A DNA stretch of 50,665 nucleotides, from contig CABHOP010000053.1 in assembly GCA_902168085.1 (NCBI GenBank), positions 1 to 50,665 on the forward strand, written 5' to 3'. The translations under genes were made by a program, and so were the position numbers. The notes under the pieces were generated by a model. The model was not told where the DNA came from. It was given only the letters and a program-made list of their open reading frames with translations, and did not search any database. Shown here in pieces: positions 40,801 through 50,636 of this stretch (its first letter is position 1; every line of letters starts with the position of its first letter). This stretch comes from an uncultured Bacteroides sp. (lineage in GTDB: Bacteria; Bacteroidota; Bacteroidia; Chitinophagales; Chitinophagaceae).

Positions 40801-42624
40801 CTATTTCACCTGCTGCATTTCCACCAGCTTTTTATACAGGCCATTTCTCTCTATTAACTGCTGGTGTGTGCCACGTTCCATTATTTTACCTTTTTCCATC
40901 ACTACTATCTCATCTGCATGTTGCACGGTAGATAACCTATGTGCTATCACAATACAGGTACGGTTCTGCATCAGCGTATTGATAGCATCTTGCACAATGC
41001 GTTCGCTTTCTGTATCCAGTGATGAGGTGGCCTCATCCAATATTAGTATCGGCGGGTTCTTCAGCACGGCACGCGCTATGGTTACACGCTGGCGTTCGCC
41101 ACCACTCAGCCTTGCACCACGGTCGCCCACGTTTGTTTCATAACCATCTGCTTTCTGCATTATAAAGTTGTGCGCATGTGCAATGCGCGCCGCTTCCTCT
41201 ACACGCTCTTTATCTGCACCACCGGTACCCAGTGTTATGTTATTATAAATGGTATCATTGAACAGGATAGGGTCCTGACTCACTACACCCATCAGCCTGC
41301 GCAGGTCATATAGCTTCACATCTTTCACATTCACCCCATCTATCAATATCTCACCGCTTGTTACATCATGAAAGCGCGGTATCAAATCTACCAGTGTAGA
41401 TTTACCCGCACCCGATGCACCTACCAGGGCTATGGTCTTACCTTTCTGTATTGTAAGGTTTATATTGCTCAGTATTGTTTTATCGCCATACTTAAAGTCA
41501 ACATTCCTAAGTTCAATAGATCGTTCAAAAGCGCTTACCGATTTCGCAGCAGGTGCTTCTGTAATGGTATTATCTGCATTCAGAAGATATTCTATCCTAT
41601 CCAGCGCAGCTGCGCCTTTCTGCACATTATTCAATGCGGTAGAAAGGTTTTTCAATGGATTTATTACCATGTAGAACAGTGCGATGTATGTAAGGAAGAA
41701 TGGGCCTGTTAATGTAGACTGGCCGGAGAATATCAATTTACCACCATACCACAATATCATACATACTACCACCACGCCCATCGTTTCAGACATAGGCGAG
41801 CCCAGTTCTTTTCTGCGCGATATCTGGTTGCGTGTTCTGAATAAAATATTGTTCGTTTCCCTGAATTTCAGTTGCTGGTGGCGCTCTGCATTGAATGCTT
41901 TTACTACACGCATACCGGCTATAGTTTCATCTATAATGCCGAGTATAGAGCCTAGATATTCCTGCGCCAGGTTGGATGGCTTTTTCAATGATTTACCTAC
42001 ACGGCCTATCACGATACCTGCGATAGGTAAGAACAACACCAGGAATACAGTTAGTTGCGGACTAATGATTACCATTGAGCCTAAAACAAACAAAATGGTC
42101 AAAGGCTCCCGAATGAATGATTCTAATACATTCATAATAGACACCTCTATTTCATTGATGTCGTTGGTCATTCTCGATATCAGGTCGGCCTTACGTTCTT
42201 CTGTAAAAAAGCCGATGGGTAGCGATAATATCTTAGTGAACATATCATCGCGCAGCTTTCTCAGCACGGCATATCGTATCGGGTTCAGGATATTCAGCGA
42301 AAGATAAACGAACAGGTTTTTCAGGATGGTAAACACCGCTACTACTATCACTATATAAGTAAGCGATGTGAGTTTGTCATGCTCTCTTACGAAATTGTTT
42401 ATCCATTGGGTAGCCTGGCCTACAATGTCCCATTTATTCGTTACCGGTTTAGCTGCATCGCTGCTCCCGGATGTACCCGCACCAAACAATACCTGCAATA
42501 CAGGTGCCAGCATAGAAAATGAGAACAATCCAAACAACACCGATAGCAGTGTAGTAATACAAAACAGGCCTACCTGCCCCTTAAAATCACTTATATATTT
42601 AAACAGCTTACCTGCTTTCTTCAT
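40801..42624 (-). CDS. MsbA-like ABC exporter
   Basis: 607-residue half transporter: six transmembrane helices in residues 1-330, then the ATPase domain with Walker A GASGAGKST, Q-loop SQDPILF, signature LSGGERQR, Walker B ILILDEATSSLD and H-loop IAHRLST. Likely exports lipid A core or a related glycolipid, given the envelope-sugar genes beside it. Follows cysS by 6 nt, so the pair is co-transcribed. Confidence 0.93.
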   Translation of the reverse strand: MKKAGKLFKYISDFKGQVGLFCITTLLSVLFGLFSFSMLAPVLQVLFGAGTSGSSDAAKPVTNKWDIVGQATQWINNFVREHDKLTSLTYIVIVVAVFTILKNLFVYLSLNILNPIRYAVLRKLRDDMFTKILSLPIGFFTEERKADLISRMTNDINEIEVSIMNVLESFIREPLTILFVLGSMVIISPQLTVFLVLFLPIAGIVIGRVGKSLKKPSNLAQEYLGSILGIIDETIAGMRVVKAFNAERHQQLKFRETNNILFRTRNQISRRKELGSPMSETMGVVVVCMILWYGGKLIFSGQSTLTGPFFLTYIALFYMVINPLKNLSTALNNVQKGAAALDRIEYLLNADNTITEAPAAKSVSAFERSIELRNVDFKYGDKTILSNINLTIQKGKTIALVGASGAGKSTLVDLIPRFHDVTSGEILIDGVNVKDVKLYDLRRLMGVVSQDPILFNDTIYNNITLGTGGADKERVEEAARIAHAHNFIMQKADGYETNVGDRGARLSGGERQRVTIARAVLKNPPILILDEATSSLDTESERIVQDAINTLMQNRTCIVIAHRLSTVQHADEIVVMEKGKIMERGTHQQLIERNGLYKKLVEMQQVK

Positions 42625-42630
42625 CTTCGT

Positions 42631-44124
42631 TTATTCAATGGTGTAAGAGACATTGCCATCTTTTTCATCTTTCAGCACTATACCTGCTTCCTGCAGCTTG
42701 TTCCTTATCTGGTCTGATGTAGCAAAGTCTTTACGCGTACGCGCATCTTTTCTTATTTCTATCAGCAGCGATAGCACCTGGTCCAGCTTATTACTTTGTT
42801 GTGCCTGCAATGGCTGCATACCCAGTATATCTTCCAGGTATGTTTTAAATGTATCCAGCAGCAGCTTATGCGTGCTTGCCGATAGGGCATTGGCTTTCAC
42901 CTGTCCACCTTTTATGCTATTTATAACCGGTGTCAGCTCAAACAGGTTGGCAATTACTTTCGCTGTGTTCAGGTCATCGTCCATAAATTCGCCACACTCT
43001 TTGCACCATGTTATTACCTGTGCATCCAGCTTCGCATCTTCAGCTACTTCATTTCCGGGATGCGTTAATTTCTTCAGCACTTCATATGCTTCCCACAGCC
43101 TGCGGAAGGCGCGCTCTGACGCCTGCAATGCTTCGTTGGAAAAATCGAGCGTACTACGGTAGTGTGTTTGCAATATATAGAAGCGAACCACCATCGGGTG
43201 ATACGGCTGCTCCAATATCGGGTGATTACCACTAAACAGCTCAGTAAGCTTTATAACATTATTATAGCTCTTACCCATTTTTTTGCCATTTATGGTTATC
43301 ATGTTATTGTGCATCCAATAACGCACCGGCGCATGGTCGTGTGCAATGGTCGACTGTGCTATTTCACTTTCGTGGTGTGGAAATTGCAAGTCCATACCAC
43401 CACCATGTATATCAAATACCTCACCCAGGTATTTGCTGCTCATGGCAGAACATTCTATATGCCAGCCGGGGAAGCCCTCTCCCCATGGGCTTGTCCAGCG
43501 CATGATGTGCTCTGGCGGTGCTTTTTTCCAAAGAGCAAAATCTGCCTTATTGCGTTTTTCATCCTGTCCATCCAGTTCACGGGTTGTTTCCAACTGGTCT
43601 TCCAGCACTCGACCTGAAAGTTTGCCGTACGGATAGTTTTCGGCGTATTTCTTTACATCAAAATATACAGAGCCATTCACCTCGTAGGCATAGCCTTTTT
43701 TCATGATGGTCTGTATCATGTTTATTTGCTCTATAATGTGGCCGGTTGCTGTTGGCTCTATGCTTGGCTCTATATTATTGAAAAGGCGCATGCCCCAATG
43801 AAACAGGCTGGTATATTTATGCACCAGTTCCATCGGTTCCAGTTTTTCCAGTTGCGCTTTGGTTGCCACTTTATCTTCTGCTTCCCTGCCCTCTTCTTCA
43901 AAGTGGCCGGCATCAGTGATATTCCTTACATAACGTACCCTGTAACCCAAATGTTGCAGATACCTGTTTACAAGGTCGAAAGTGATATAAGGACGCGCAT
44001 GGCCAAGATGCGACTCGCCGGATACCGTAGGCCCGCACACATACAGGCCCACATGGCCGGGTACAGAGGGTTCAAACTTCTCTTTCTGACGCGTATAAGA
44101 ATTATATATATGGAGGTTTGACAT
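42631..44124 (-). CDS. cysS: Cysteinyl-tRNA synthetase
   Basis: 497-residue class I synthetase charging tRNA-Cys. HIGH motif as HLGHA (39-43), KMSKS motif as KMGKS (in [10 protein letters not shown]) and Zn ligands Cys30 (YVCGPTV) plus [10 protein letters not shown] and HHESE further on. C-terminal helical anticodon-binding domain. The Ser-to-Gly change in KMGKS is conservative and is seen in other synthetases. Probably first gene of cysS-msbA. Confidence 0.95.
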   Translation of the reverse strand: MSNLHIYNSYTRQKEKFEPSVPGHVGLYVCGPTVSGESHLGHARPYITFDLVNRYLQHLGYRVRYVRNITDAGHFEEEGREAEDKVATKAQLEKLEPMELVHKYTSLFHWGMRLFNNIEPSIEPTATGHIIEQINMIQTIMKKGYAYEVNGSVYFDVKKYAENYPYGKLSGRVLEDQLETTRELDGQDEKRNKADFALWKKAPPEHIMRWTSPWGEGFPGWHIECSAMSSKYLGEVFDIHGGGMDLQFPHHESEIAQSTIAHDHAPVRYWMHNNMITINGKKMGKSYNNVIKLTELFSGNHPILEQPYHPMVVRFYILQTHYRSTLDFSNEALQASERAFRRLWEAYEVLKKLTHPGNEVAEDAKLDAQVITWCKECGEFMDDDLNTAKVIANLFELTPVINSIKGGQVKANALSASTHKLLLDTFKTYLEDILGMQPLQAQQSNKLDQVLSLLIEIRKDARTRKDFATSDQIRNKLQEAGIVLKDEKDGNVSYTIE

Positions 44125-44140
44125 ATAGTAAAATAAAGCG

Positions 44141-44148
44141 CAAAAATA
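44141..44148 (-). promoter_or_regulatory. -7 box (TATTTTTG) of cysS
   Basis: Exact TAnnTTTG, 16 nt before the cysS start, in the short gap after the EEP gene; no TTG at -33. Confidence 0.45.
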
Positions 44149-44153
44149 AGGCT

Positions 44154-45302
44154 TTAGCGGGCAGCCTTTGGTATTATTTCAAAATTTACAATAACCGGGT
44201 TGTGGTCGGAAAGCGTAGTGTAGTTACACTCAAAGCCTGCCGGTTTCAGCACCGTGGGGTCGTAAAACACATGGTCTATACGTATGGTAGGCAATATCTG
44301 GTTGTAGGTACGGCCCAGTCCGCTACCCATTTCGGTAAAAGCATCCTTCAGCTTACCTCTAAATTTGGTATAGGTATATGAACCGGGCAAATCGTTAAAA
44401 TCGCCGCATATTACCACAGGATATGGGCTTTCTGCTATCACTTCTGCGGCCATGTCGGCTTCCATAGCGCGCTTTCGGTAGGCATTGTTAAACTTGGTAA
44501 GAAATGAACGGGAAGTATTTTGCCCATCGTTCAGCGATTTGCTATTCTTCTTTACCTCTTCAATGAAAGCTTTATCATCATCGCTCAATCCAAAAGTGGT
44601 AAGGTGTACAAAGAAAAAGCGCACCATCTGCCCACCCGGCAGTTCTACATCGGCCTGCAGCAGGCGGGTATAGTAGCTCAATTTATGTATCACGTATTTC
44701 CGGATAGGGTACTTAGTGAATACAGCAGTACCTAAAAATGTCTTGGTCCCTAATGTGTTGTCTTCTTTAAACCTATAATCTTCATAGCCGCTATTCCGAA
44801 TGATTTTTTCAGCAAATGGCTTCATCACATTCGTCTTTGGTGTGGAATATTCCGGCAGGCATAGTATGTCGGCATCTGTTTGCTGTATAAAATCGAGCAA
44901 TGCCGCGTCAAAAGCTTTATCCTTCGTTTTGTTGAAGATACCCATACCGTGCGCATTCCAGCTCATCAGCTTTATACGGTTGGCCGCGGGTGCCATATCC
45001 TGCTTTGCAAAGAAATGGAAGCCAAAGATGGTAAGCACCAATTTATAACAAACCGCCAATGCTATCAGAGAAAGCAGGGAACGTAGCTTCTTACTAGAAA
45101 ACAACCAGAAGCATACAAAGAAAACATTGGCCAGTATAGCAAAAGGTGTAGTAAGGCTGAATAAGGCAATGTATTTAACCTCCAGGGGACTTGTAACAGC
45201 GGCGAAGGCACACAATGCCAGCCATGCTATGGTGGCAAGGTTCAGCAACAGGAAGGTGTAACGAAATATCCTGCGCAATATATGGGGGCCTTCATTTTTC
45301 AA
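44154..45302 (-). CDS. Membrane-anchored endonuclease/exonuclease/phosphatase family protein
   Basis: 382 residues. Three N-terminal transmembrane helices (to about residue 92), then the EEP fold: MSWNAHGMGIF, DILCLPEYSTP with the catalytic Glu, PVVICGDFNDLPGS and SDHNPVIV as the catalytic Asp/His end. These metal-dependent enzymes cleave phosphodiesters or phospholipid headgroups. Follows the two rhomboid genes with an 11-nt gap, the standard Bacteroidota order. Confidence 0.88.
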   Translation of the reverse strand: MKNEGPHILRRIFRYTFLLLNLATIAWLALCAFAAVTSPLEVKYIALFSLTTPFAILANVFFVCFWLFSSKKLRSLLSLIALAVCYKLVLTIFGFHFFAKQDMAPAANRIKLMSWNAHGMGIFNKTKDKAFDAALLDFIQQTDADILCLPEYSTPKTNVMKPFAEKIIRNSGYEDYRFKEDNTLGTKTFLGTAVFTKYPIRKYVIHKLSYYTRLLQADVELPGGQMVRFFFVHLTTFGLSDDDKAFIEEVKKNSKSLNDGQNTSRSFLTKFNNAYRKRAMEADMAAEVIAESPYPVVICGDFNDLPGSYTYTKFRGKLKDAFTEMGSGLGRTYNQILPTIRIDHVFYDPTVLKPAGFECNYTTLSDHNPVIVNFEIIPKAAR

Positions 45303-45313
45303 GTATGATGCGT

Positions 45314-46216
45314 TTATGATTCGTTGTCCTTACTCGCTTTCATCAGTATCTCTTTCTCTTCATTTGTCAAAGCATTATAGCCTTTCTGATGTATCTTTTC
45401 CAGTATCTCGTCTATTCTGTTTTGTGTAAAACCGCGGTCTTGCATTTTATTCAGCACACTGTTACGCTTCCTGCTATTCTTCTCGCGCAGTTGCTTTTCA
45501 TCGGGCGAAGCCATACGGTCGAGCTTTGCAAAAATATCATAGGGCCAGGTACCCGGCTTAAAGCCACTCTGCAATAGCTTTACATAAGTAAAGCCCGTAA
45601 CCGCGCCACCCAGCAGCAGGAACAAAGATGCGCCATGAAGGTCTGAGTTCATGACCATTAATGCAAAGAATATAATAGCTATCACTGCTATAGGTATGCT
45701 GAATGTAGGCGCCAGGTGGAACCTGTAATTAGGGGCCAGCGTTAGCGCTGCTACGGCCAGTGCCACAATGCCTGCCTGTGCTCCTATCACATAGCCGCGG
45801 GCCATAAATGTTTCGCCGGGTATCAGTTGGCTCAGTTCGTAAAACAGGCCACCCATTATCAGTGCATATACAAAAAGTGGTATCACCTGCTTATAGCCTA
45901 TTAACGTCTGCACGATAACACCGAAAGCATACAGCCATATCATATTGCTAAACAGCTCCCAAAAGCCATTGTGCGTCCAGCCATAGGTAGCCAGTGTCCA
46001 CACCTTACTGCCAAATGCCTGCCATGGGGGCAAGGCCAGATTGGGCGTAAAATGTTCACCGAAGAAAGACATTTTGGCACCTCCCAATACAGTAATAACC
46101 CTGATGAGGTGATAGGATATAAAACCAACACCCGATGCTATGATGAGCTGTAATACTGCATTTTTGCTATAGCCCGGTATAGATGATAATGGTGATCTTT
46201 TATGCGCCGTATTCAT
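45314..46216 (-). CDS. Pseudo-rhomboid with DUF6576-like C-terminal tail
   Basis: 300 residues, six or more transmembrane helices in rhomboid order (WTLATYGWTHNGFWELFSNMIWLYAFG as TM1-L1-TM2). The active-site Ser motif GASG is replaced: residues 145-149 read GAQAG, with Gln147 at the Ser position. In the last helix the HLGG motif reads LLGG (Leu201 for catalytic His). It therefore cannot be a protease as written. The cytosolic tail (residues 255-295, RIDEILEKIHQKGYNALTNEEKEIL) is a DUF6576-like helical domain. Next gene upstream is an active rhomboid, 20 nt away. Confidence 0.85.
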   Translation of the reverse strand: MNTAHKRSPLSSIPGYSKNAVLQLIIASGVGFISYHLIRVITVLGGAKMSFFGEHFTPNLALPPWQAFGSKVWTLATYGWTHNGFWELFSNMIWLYAFGVIVQTLIGYKQVIPLFVYALIMGGLFYELSQLIPGETFMARGYVIGAQAGIVALAVAALTLAPNYRFHLAPTFSIPIAVIAIIFFALMVMNSDLHGASLFLLLGGAVTGFTYVKLLQSGFKPGTWPYDIFAKLDRMASPDEKQLREKNSRKRNSVLNKMQDRGFTQNRIDEILEKIHQKGYNALTNEEKEILMKASKDNES

Positions 46217-46236
46217 AATCTTTCTCTGCTACTATA

Positions 46237-47136
46237 TTAATAAAAATCCCGCCTGTTCTGTTTGCTCCATATTTTCAGCAATATGAAGCCTACCAGCATA
46301 CCACCCAGGTGGGCAAAATGGGCTACATTATCTCCTGCCGAGTTTTGTATACCGGCATACAACTCAAACAATGCATAGGCTGCCACAACATACTTAGCCT
46401 TGATGGGTACCAGGAAATACAGATACAGCAGCGTATTAGGAAATAAATACCCGAAGGCGAACAGGATACCAAACACCGCACCCGATGCACCTACTGTTGC
46501 TTCATCATAAATACCTTCAAAATATCTTGTCTCATTTGCACCAATACGGATATTGGCTCCATTCAGATATTGATTGATAGCCGATATCGATTCGTTGGAA
46601 AGATCTTGCGATGGCAGATTATTCCAAGCTTGTTGTATCTGGTATAGTTGTATACTTAAGGGGTTACCGGGACTCAGATCTGCACGTTGACGCAGAAACA
46701 GGTTGTACTGGTCCAACGTCGGATTGTGTTGGTAATCATTAAATGCCTGTTGTATGGTACTATATTCATATGCCAGCACACCCATATGCAACACGGCCGC
46801 TCCCAGCCCGCACACTAAATAAAAAGTGATGAACTTCTTCGGCCCCCACACGTTCTCCAGTATGCTGCCAAACATCCACAGGGCAAACATATTGGAAAAC
46901 AAGTGCATGATGCTACCATTGATATCGTTGTAGCTGCCATGCAGGAACATATGCGTGAAATATTGCCAGAAATGAGCATAGTGAGACTTCCAATAGTGTA
47001 ATCCAAAATAATCTGCTATGTCAATACCAAACTTACCTAATACAAACTGCGCGAAAACGATGATTGAATTGATTATGATCAGGTTTTTCACTACAGGTGG
47101 CAGTATCTGGAATCGTCCGGGCCTGAATTCTGTCAT
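46237..47136 (-). CDS. Rhomboid intramembrane serine protease
   Basis: 299 residues. Catalytic Ser218 in GASGAVFGILFAFG and catalytic His276 in AHFAHLGGMLVGF; L1/TM2 features HMFLHGS and IMHLFSNMFALWMFG are present. An insert of about 85 polar residues (about 123-208, rich in Gln/Asn) separates TM3 and TM4, longer than in simple rhomboids. Cleaves transmembrane substrates in the inner membrane; target unknown. First gene of a set with the pseudo-rhomboid and EEP gene. Confidence 0.9.
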   Translation of the reverse strand: MTEFRPGRFQILPPVVKNLIIINSIIVFAQFVLGKFGIDIADYFGLHYWKSHYAHFWQYFTHMFLHGSYNDINGSIMHLFSNMFALWMFGSILENVWGPKKFITFYLVCGLGAAVLHMGVLAYEYSTIQQAFNDYQHNPTLDQYNLFLRQRADLSPGNPLSIQLYQIQQAWNNLPSQDLSNESISAINQYLNGANIRIGANETRYFEGIYDEATVGASGAVFGILFAFGYLFPNTLLYLYFLVPIKAKYVVAAYALFELYAGIQNSAGDNVAHFAHLGGMLVGFILLKIWSKQNRRDFY

Positions 47137-47185
47137 ATTGTTTTATTTCGTCTTAACTTATATGTGCACTATCGCTATGTAACCT

Positions 47186-47220
47186 CAAAATTAACGGTTA
47201 ATCAGTTCACACCCGTCAAA
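47186..47220 (-). promoter_or_regulatory. Promoter of the rhomboid operon
   Basis: TTTG (47220-47217), 23-nt spacer, TAATTTTG (47193-47186), both exact; 49 nt before the ATG. Confidence 0.6.
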
Positions 47221-47256
47221 TTAAAATTCTTATATTATAAGGTAATGCCGGGGAGA

Positions 47257-48591
47257 TTAACCTATTGTTTTGCTTTTATCCAGCAGGCTTAATACCCCTT
47301 GTTGTTGCAGTATGCGGTAACCAATGCGGTCGTTGGAAATACCCTCCTTCAGCCGGTAGGTAAAATAGAACTGTTCGCCTTCCCGCATCTCCGTTTCAAA
47401 ATAGGCAAAACGGATGGATTCATTATTGCTGAAATGTTGCGCTACTTCATACAGATGGGTAGATAATATCATCAGGTGATGCGGATGATTAAGCAGGCCA
47501 TTTATCACGGCACGTGTACATTCATAGGCATCGTGCACATTCGTACCTTTAAAAAGCTCATCCATCAACACAAGCCTTGACCCCTCATTTTGCAGTTGTT
47601 GCGCGGTCAGCTTCATACGTTGTACTTCTGCAAAGAAGTAACTTTCCCCTCTTATAATATTATCCTCCACATGCATATTGGTAATGACCCCTTCCAGGAA
47701 GCTCACTTGCATAGCCTTTGCAGGTACTGCCATGCCCAGGTGTGCCAGCAATGCCCCTACCCCTAGTGCACGCATAAATGTGGTCTTGCCAGACATGTTG
47801 GCACCTGTAAGCAATAGAAAATTTTTCTTACCGCTTAGCTCTATTGTATATGGCACCGGCTGTTGCAATAAAGGATGGTAAAAATCTGTTGCCTCTAATA
47901 CACTTTGTGTTTGGGACAACAATTTCGGAAACACCCAGCCATATTTATTACCGGCATTGGCCATAGACTGCCAGGCATCCAGTTTGGCATAGGCATCTAT
48001 CAGCCGTAGCGTAGGGCTTTTCATTTCCCTGCGGGCTTTATAGCTCAGCTTTGCCAGCTCTCGAAATGGCGTATGTTTATCTACTTGCACCAGCTCGTCC
48101 GTCAGCCTGTGCTGCAGCTCCTGCTGCATACTTTCCAGGTGACGGCGCAACATTTCCGGCAGGTCGTTTTCACTTAATAGCTTTGTTAACTCCACACAGC
48201 CTTTCAGAAAATCGGACAGGTGCGAAAGGGAAAACTGCGTAAAGAAATACTCGCCTTTATTAAAATACTTTTGGAAGAACTGCCCGAAAACCAGGCTGAA
48301 GCCTGCCGGTTGAGACGACATAGCATCTGCCGCATCAAAGAATTTTTCCAGCATCACCAGCGTACCGTTGGTTATTACCGACGGCCACTTATCCGTATGG
48401 ATTGAAAAGTACTTTATCACATCCTGCATCTGCTGCAGTTGCTCATAGGTAGCAGGCGGCTTTTGTATATGCCTGCGCAGCATATCCTTACCTGCCTGCG
48501 TAGTCGTATTGCTCAGCAGGCCGAATATGCTGCTCCCTTCATCGGAAGAGAAAACAGATAGGTCTTTTAATGTGATCTTGTCATTCAGCAT
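47257..48591 (-). CDS. MutS-family ATPase lacking mismatch-recognition domains
   Basis: 444 residues. Core helical lever domain then a MutS ATPase: Walker A TGANMSGKTTFMRALG, the Walker B/D-loop VLMDELFKGTNVHDA, and STHLYEVAQHF. MutS proper is about 850 residues; mismatch domain I (Phe-x-Glu) and connector domain II are missing, and no Smr domain follows. It belongs with the short MutS-like proteins whose DNA target is unknown. The start codon overlaps the pyrC stop as TAATG, giving translational coupling. Confidence 0.88.
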   Translation of the reverse strand: MLNDKITLKDLSVFSSDEGSSIFGLLSNTTTQAGKDMLRRHIQKPPATYEQLQQMQDVIKYFSIHTDKWPSVITNGTLVMLEKFFDAADAMSSQPAGFSLVFGQFFQKYFNKGEYFFTQFSLSHLSDFLKGCVELTKLLSENDLPEMLRRHLESMQQELQHRLTDELVQVDKHTPFRELAKLSYKARREMKSPTLRLIDAYAKLDAWQSMANAGNKYGWVFPKLLSQTQSVLEATDFYHPLLQQPVPYTIELSGKKNFLLLTGANMSGKTTFMRALGVGALLAHLGMAVPAKAMQVSFLEGVITNMHVEDNIIRGESYFFAEVQRMKLTAQQLQNEGSRLVLMDELFKGTNVHDAYECTRAVINGLLNHPHHLMILSTHLYEVAQHFSNNESIRFAYFETEMREGEQFYFTYRLKEGISNDRIGYRILQQQGVLSLLDKSKTIG

Positions 48592-49922
48592 TACCTGTCG
48601 AAAGAAAGCCTTTGGCCGCGAACTGTTTCATTTACCTTACCATCCTCATATACCACCTGGCCATTTACCATTGTATACTTTACAGCCGCAGGGAAGGTAT
48701 GCCCTTCAAATGGCGACCAGCCGCACTTGTACAGTATATTGTTTTTCTGCACTGTCGTAGTGTCATTCATATCTACCAGCACCATATCGGCCCAGTAGCC
48801 TTCGCGTATATAACCACGTTCTGCCAGTTGGAAGCAGATAGCCGGCGCATGGCACATTTTCTCTACTACTTTTTCAATACTGATTTTGCCTTCTTTGGCA
48901 TATTGCAGCATCAGTAGCAGGGAATGCTGCACCAGTGGCACGCCCGATGGTGCCTGTGCATAAGGTAGTTGCTTTTCTTCCCAGGTATGTGGGGCATGAT
49001 CGGTAGCTATAATATCCAGCCTGTCGTCCAGCAAGGCTTCCCAGAGGGCTGCTTTATTTTCGGCTGCTTTAATAGCAGGGTTACATTTTATAAGGTTGCC
49101 ATATTGTGCGTAATCATCGGCGGTAAAGTGCAGGTGGTGTACACATACTTCAGATGTGATGCGCTTATCTGCCAGCGGAAACATATTGGTGAATAGTTGC
49201 AGTTCTTTTGCTGTGCTGATGTGCAATATGTGCAGGCGTGTATTATGCTGTTTGGCCAGCTGCACTGCAGAGAATGAACTTTCAAAACAAGCTTCCACAT
49301 CACGTATCAGCGGGTGAAATGATACATCATCTGCATCCGGGTATTTTTCTTTATTGGCTTTTATCACTCTTTCATCTTCGCAGTGGGTAGCTATCAGCAG
49401 CTCACTTTCAGAAAAAAGCCTGTTCAGTGTTACATAGTTATCTACCAGCATATTACCCGTGCTGGAACCCATAAATATCTTCACACCACATACGTCACGT
49501 TTCTTATCGTTGGTGCGCAGCACTTCATCTGCATTATCATTAGCTACCCCCATAAAAAAGGAATAATTGGCTACAGATGTATGGGCTGCTATATCATATT
49601 TATCTTCCAGCGCTTTTTGCGATAAGGCAGGCGGATTGGTATTAGGCATTTCCATAAAAGAAGTAACGCCACCTGCAACCGCGGCCATAGCTTCTGTTCC
49701 TATGGTTGCTTTATGGGTAAGGCCGGGCTCACGAAAGTGTACCTGGTCGTCGATAGCACCGGGTAGCAGATGCAGCCCTTCTGCATTTATTTCGCGCACA
49801 TGGCCCGGTGCCAGCAGGGCAGTGCCTATTTTATCTATCCTTCCGTCCTTTATATATACATCTTTTATTTCCTGCTTACCTTCATTTACTATAGTAGCGT
49901 TCTTTATTATCAGCGATGCCAT
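48591..49922 (-). CDS. pyrC: Dihydroorotase
   Basis: 443 residues from MASLIIKN. Makes dihydroorotate in pyrimidine synthesis. The metal-binding motif normally reads D-x-H-x-H; here it is DDQVHFREPG, so the first His is Gln. I recall this change as usual in Bacteroidota type I enzymes. GTEAMAAVAGGVTSFMEMPNTNPP, ATHCEDERV, LHILHISTA and IIATDHAPHTWEEK complete the site. The upstream TTG-initiated extension of two codons is ignored. Coupled to the MutS-like gene. Confidence 0.9.
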   Translation of the reverse strand: MASLIIKNATIVNEGKQEIKDVYIKDGRIDKIGTALLAPGHVREINAEGLHLLPGAIDDQVHFREPGLTHKATIGTEAMAAVAGGVTSFMEMPNTNPPALSQKALEDKYDIAAHTSVANYSFFMGVANDNADEVLRTNDKKRDVCGVKIFMGSSTGNMLVDNYVTLNRLFSESELLIATHCEDERVIKANKEKYPDADDVSFHPLIRDVEACFESSFSAVQLAKQHNTRLHILHISTAKELQLFTNMFPLADKRITSEVCVHHLHFTADDYAQYGNLIKCNPAIKAAENKAALWEALLDDRLDIIATDHAPHTWEEKQLPYAQAPSGVPLVQHSLLLMLQYAKEGKISIEKVVEKMCHAPAICFQLAERGYIREGYWADMVLVDMNDTTTVQKNNILYKCGWSPFEGHTFPAAVKYTMVNGQVVYEDGKVNETVRGQRLSFDR

Positions 49923-49990
49923 AAACAATCCGGATTATAAATTTATTTTTACGGCAAGTTAGCGCATACACTGGTAGAAACCGTATTTCT

Positions 49991-50636
49991 ATGTACAAAA
50001 AAGCAGCCTCTTTACTGCTGTCCCTTGCTGCATTGCAAGCCACAGCACAAACTACCTACCTACAGCTCAACCAGGAAGATTATCACGTTTTCGACAGGAT
50101 AGAGACCCGCTCCGGTTCACTGTCTGACGATCTGTTCCTGTTTGTAAAACCTGTAGCCCGTAAAAATGCAGTAGAATTCCTGCAAAAACAACGTAAAGAT
50201 GCCCGCTTTACCGGGCTTACCGAGATAGACAGGTATAACGTGAACCATGCCATATCCGTTAGCGGCGAATGGGCATTGGAATCGAACGGCGCACTGGATT
50301 CTAAAAGGCCTGTCCTTAAAACCTTTTATAAAAAGCAGCCCGATTTCATATATGTAAATAATGATAACTTCTTTCTTTCTGCAAACCCGGTAATTACCGC
50401 ACAGGGTATGTATGAAAAAGATAATGGCACGCTCTTCACCAGCAATCGTGGTATGGAAGCCCGCGGCCTGGTAGCTAAAAAGGTAGGTTTTTATACCTTC
50501 TTTACAGATAACCAGGAAAGCATGCCATCATTTGCCGGGCAGTGGGCCGATAGCGCCGATGCCGTACCGGGTGCAGACTTTTATACGCGCAAAGGTGCGG
50601 GCAAATACGATTACCTGCTGGCGCGTGGGTATATAG
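49991..50636 (+). CDS. Secreted hypothetical protein (N-terminal part only)
   Basis: Signal peptide (MYKKAASLLLSLAALQATAQ), then about 195 residues: TTYLQLNQEDYHVFDRIETRSG, FLFVKPVARKNAVEFLQKQRK, IDRYNVNHAISVSGEW and a strand-rich remainder, probably the start of an outer-membrane protein. I do not recognise the family. The open frame continues to the contig end, but codons after 50636 come from adapter, so the gene is truncated there. Confidence 0.65.
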
